Source of the DNA: Gemmatimonadota bacterium
GTDB taxonomy: Bacteria; Latescibacterota; UBA2968; GCA-2709665
Length of the DNA stretch: 64,000 nucleotides
Direction: 5' to 3'
NCBI GenBank assembly: GCA_028873695.1
Contig: JAPPNU010000032.1
Span: 1 to 64,000 of the forward strand
The translations under genes and the position numbers were made by a program. Of this stretch, positions 62,401 through 64,000 are shown piece after piece; the stretch's first letter is position 1; each line of letters opens with the position of its first letter. The notes below the pieces were generated by a model that was not told the origin of the DNA, made no database searches, and was given only the letters and a program-made list of their open reading frames with translations.

Positions 62401-64000
62401 TGAATCCTGTTCGCTCCTGGATTGGTCCAATACATCTTTCGGCCGGACACGTCCAGCGCCAGGCCGCCGGGAAACGTCAAACCGCTGGTGATCAAATCTT
62501 CCACATTGGACCCGCTGAGGTCCGCACGCTGAATCTTGTTCGTCTGCCGGTTCGTCCAGTACATCTTGCCGCCGGACAGATCCAGGGCCAGGCCGTACGG
62601 AATTCCCAGACCGGTGACCAGGTCCTCCACGTTGGCGCCACTGAGGTCGGCACGCTGGATCTTGTTGGCGCCCGCGTCGGTCCAGTACATCTTGCCGCCG
62701 GCCGTATCCAGCGTCAATCCGTCCGGCCCCCTCAGCCCGCCGCCTGAAACGAGGTCTTCCACACCCGAACCGTCCAGGTTGGCGCGCTGGATCTTGTCCG
62801 TGCCCCAGTCCGTCCAATAGAGCTTCGATGTGCCGGTGGGCGGCGGGGGAGCCGTGGCAACCGTCAGGGAGACGGCGGGCGAACAGTTGTTCCCGGTGTT
62901 GGACTCTCCGGAAACCGCGTCGACGCACGCGCCGTAGTAGTAAGTCCCCGCGGTCGATGGCGCCGTCAGATTGATCGACTCTGCGCTGGAGGAGCCGGCC
63001 GACAGTCCGCTCACCGCGTCAGATCCTACCTGCGTGTCGCTGGTTGAGACCGTCGCGTCGGTCGAACGGTAGTAGTGCAACGTCGTCGAGGCAGACGAGC
63101 CGTTACCCTGATTCCGGACCGTCGCGCCAAGGGTAAAAACTGCGCCTGAAGACACACGACTGTTGCTGACGGATGGGGACTGAACGACGAGGTCGGGGTT
63201 GCCGTCTCCTCCGCCGCCCGTTGATGGCGGCGGACCACCGTAGCTCCCCGCGAAGATCAGAAAGTCCGCAAAGTCAATCGAACCATCGGAGTCCAGGTCC
63301 TGCGCGGCATTGTACCTCCCATCGCCCTGTCGAGACCCGTATGCGCCTGCGAAAATCAGAAAATCCGTGAATCCGACGAAGTTATCGCCGTCGAAGTCAG
63401 GAGAGGCGGTGGCGTTAATCGCAATTACCCGGGTCGTCCTGAGGTCATCAGACGACGCGGCGCTTTCCGAGATCGTGACCTTTTCGATGCCGATCGAGAA
63501 TTCCCTGCCCGTAACGTCCGCGACCGTCTCGAACTCCGCGCGCGCCAGAAAGCCGGTGGGCGCCAGTGTCACGGGCGACGTAGCGGCAAGACCCGCGCCG
63601 ACGGACCCCTCGGGCAGCGAAAGGGCAAACGCGCTGTTTTCGGCTCTGACGAAAGACACGAGAGAGGCATCGAAGTCGAATCTGAGGATGACCCCGCGCA
63701 GCGTTGTCGCAACCCCCGTGGCGAAGACTTCCAGGGCGATTTTCGTGCCGCGACCCGAGACGGCGCCCGTGGTCACACCGTCGTCCCTCCGGTTGCCCGC
63801 CCCGCCGTCAGCGATGAGGTCAAGCGACAAAATCGCATTCGCATTGTTGCCCAGGGCGACTTTCGCGGCGTATTCCGGCATCGTGTCCGGAGCGTTGTCA
63901 TACCCACCGGCATCCGGCTTGCCACCGGGAATCGGATCCGGATGCAAATCCGCGTCTGCATCGGCCATGAGGAACGCCGCGCCCGCAAACGCAAGGAAAC
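59439..64000 (-). CDS. Giant secreted protein with two YWTD propellers and five CARDB domains (5' end outside window)
   Basis: At least 1519 residues; the signal peptide (FLAFAGAAFLMAD) is entered from outside the window, so the true start is missing. Order after that: cohesin-like domain, dockerin-like pair, CARDB 1, first LDL-receptor class B (YWTD) propeller of six repeats (KMYWTDAGANKIQRADLSG), CARDB 2-5 in tandem, second propeller of six YWTD repeats, and a C-terminal beta-sandwich ending ILKEH. Each propeller has exactly six blades. CARDB units are near-identical, so the DNA at about 60.6-62 kb is a tandem repeat. Likely a cell-surface or extracellular adhesin-type protein. Confidence 0.85.
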   Translation of the reverse strand, partial: FLAFAGAAFLMADADADLHPDPIPGGKPDAGGYDNAPDTMPEYAAKVALGNNANAILSLDLIADGGAGNRRDDGVTTGAVSGRGTKIALEVFATGVATTLRGVILRFDFDASLVSFVRAENSAFALSLPEGSVGAGLAATSPVTLAPTGFLARAEFETVADVTGREFSIGIEKVTISESAASSDDLRTTRVIAINATASPDFDGDNFVGFTDFLIFAGAYGSRQGDGRYNAAQDLDSDGSIDFADFLIFAGSYGGPPPSTGGGGDGNPDLVVQSPSVSNSRVSSGAVFTLGATVRNQGNGSSASTTLHYYRSTDATVSTSDTQVGSDAVSGLSAGSSSAESINLTAPSTAGTYYYGACVDAVSGESNTGNNCSPAVSLTVATAPPPPTGTSKLYWTDWGTDKIQRANLDGSGVEDLVSGGGLRGPDGLTLDTAGGKMYWTDAGANKIQRADLSGANVEDLVTGLGIPYGLALDLSGGKMYWTNRQTNKIQRADLSGSNVEDLITSGLTFPGGLALDVSGRKMYWTNPGANRIQRSNLDGSGVEDLVTSGVISPTGIALDVSGGKMYWTDRRSDKIQRSNLNGSAVEDLVTSGLRSPNGLALDVSGGKMYWADEETNKVQRANLDGSNVEDLVSGSDGLVDPSSVALETASGSGGRGPGPGGGGGGRPSADLVVETPSVSNNSPTAGSSLTLSATVRNRGNGPSAATTLRYFSSADPTISTSDTEVGTDAVGGLAAWGSSAESIDLTAPSSAGTYYYGACVDAVSGESDTGNNCSPAVTVKVVTAPAPDLVVDAPTVSTSSPDTGATFTLSATVRNPGNGPSAATTLRYFSSSDATISASDTEVGADAVGGLAAWGSSAESIDLTAPSSAGTYYYGACVDAVSGESDTGNNCSPAVTVTVVAAPVPDLVVDAPTVSNSCPTAGASFTLNATVRNQGNGRSSLTTLRYYRSTDATVSTSDTEVGTDLVSSLSASGASAEGIILTAPSSAGTYYYGACVDAVSSESDTGNNCSPGVTVTVVAAPAPDLVLDAPTVSTSSPDTGATFTLSATVRNRGNGPSAATTLRYFSSSDATISASDTEVGTDAVGGLAASGSSAESIDLTAPSSAGTYYYGACVDAVSGESDTGNNCSASVSLTVSTPPPATETWKLYWTDGNTGEIRRSNLDGSGVEDLVDLVNSASPSLMALDVSGGKIYWTVPGADKIQRSNLDGSGIEDLVTSGLDVPFGIALDVSGGKMYWTDAGTDKIQRSNLDGSGVEDLITGLDSPRGIALDVTGGKIYWTDSGSDKVQRSNLDGSSIEDLVTSGLDSPFGIALDVSGGKMYWADGGTWERASGAKIQRSNLDGSGVEDLVTSGFIDPFGIALDVAGGKIYWTDAFDKIQRSNLDGSGLENLITGLFSPRGIAVGLVSDEAGDGSGGGDPTPPATAVTGSITDCSFTYSNFIYAIRIAGTVRASRTVTNLTLTGFVGGTFVGTAHLGTLSAGQTENFTVSGISGTQPSGECRVSMEWTEWGSQSRTILKEH
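60600..61990. repeat. Tandem DNA repeats encoding CARDB domains
   Basis: Four copies with a period of about 355 bp; GCGCCGTAGTAGTAGGT recurs near 60667, 61018, 61372 and 61725, and again at about 62930 for the separate first copy. High identity makes this stretch prone to recombination and to assembly collapse. Confidence 0.75.

Noticed and set aside
1..64000. tRNA or rRNA genes.
   Set aside because: I looked for cloverleaf-like GGTTCGAATCC arms and rRNA signatures in the gaps and found none I could support; a tRNAscan-SE or Infernal run would decide.

Overview
This is 64 kb of a GC-rich bacterial chromosome, probably from an uncultivated, free-living or host-associated aerobic lineage with a Gram-negative type envelope. 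Lipoproteins and a beta-barrel-like protein support the envelope inference. Six secreted proteins carry the same dockerin-like double EF-hand block (D-F-D-G-D-G..F.D-F..F...[FY]-G). That block, together with paired phytanoyl-CoA dioxygenases, a sulfatase, and a remnant of a FlgD/T9SS-like C-terminal tail, is the style seen in metagenome-assembled Latescibacterota, Gemmatimonadota and Poribacteria. I cannot fix the phylum: there is no rRNA, and I recognise no tRNA gene.

Layout. (1) 0.1-11.3 kb, + strand: pentapeptide-repeat protein, MoaA, a siroheme nitrite/sulfite reductase with a small companion gene, a 7Fe ferredoxin, glutamate synthase large subunit and a short-chain dehydrogenase. This reads as a nitrogen (or sulfur) assimilation neighbourhood using ferredoxin as donor. 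(2) 11.4-15 kb: secreted or envelope proteins (a six-repeat propeller-like protein, a DUF3047 protein and a beta-barrel-like protein), with a MITE-like element between them. (3) 15.2-22.4 kb: sugar-acid and C1 metabolism (transketolase, sugar-phosphate isomerase, YjhG/YagF-type xylonate dehydratase, a phosphopantetheinyl transferase, and a homocysteine methyltransferase-like protein).

(4) 22.4-38 kb, all on the minus strand and visibly more AT-rich in its core: a defence island. It holds a DUF4143 ATPase, a DUF1828/1829 protein, a SIR2 protein translationally coupled to an unrecognised 379-aa protein, Vsr, a C5 DNA methyltransferase, a MORC/MutL-like GHKL ATPase fused to a PD-(D/E)XK-like domain, an MmeI-like restriction-methylation enzyme, an AAA ATPase plus DUF4276 pair, an orphan AbrB-type antitoxin and a Phd/VapC module. 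A single good promoter lies ahead of the GHKL-Dcm-Vsr-X-SIR2 gene string. A 109-bp element with internal inverted repeats is duplicated upstream of both the MmeI-like gene and the AAA/DUF4276 pair. These are the most unusual features of the window.

(5) 37-39.6 kb: several copies of an intergenic repeat whose ends are inverted versions of each other, and a second, broken vapC 3' end. (6) 39.6-51.2 kb: catabolic and redox genes (an FAD/GcvT dimethylglycine dehydrogenase-like enzyme, 1-Cys peroxiredoxin, HAD hydrolase, two PhyH proteins, a sulfatase and a ThDP enzyme), then two paralogous lipoproteins. (7) 51.2-64 kb, minus strand: five large secreted modular proteins (DUF3472-like, alpha/beta hydrolase with thrombospondin type-3 repeats, cohesin-like, CARDB, GLUG and YWTD propeller domains). 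Each carries the dockerin-like block, and the last runs off the end of the window.
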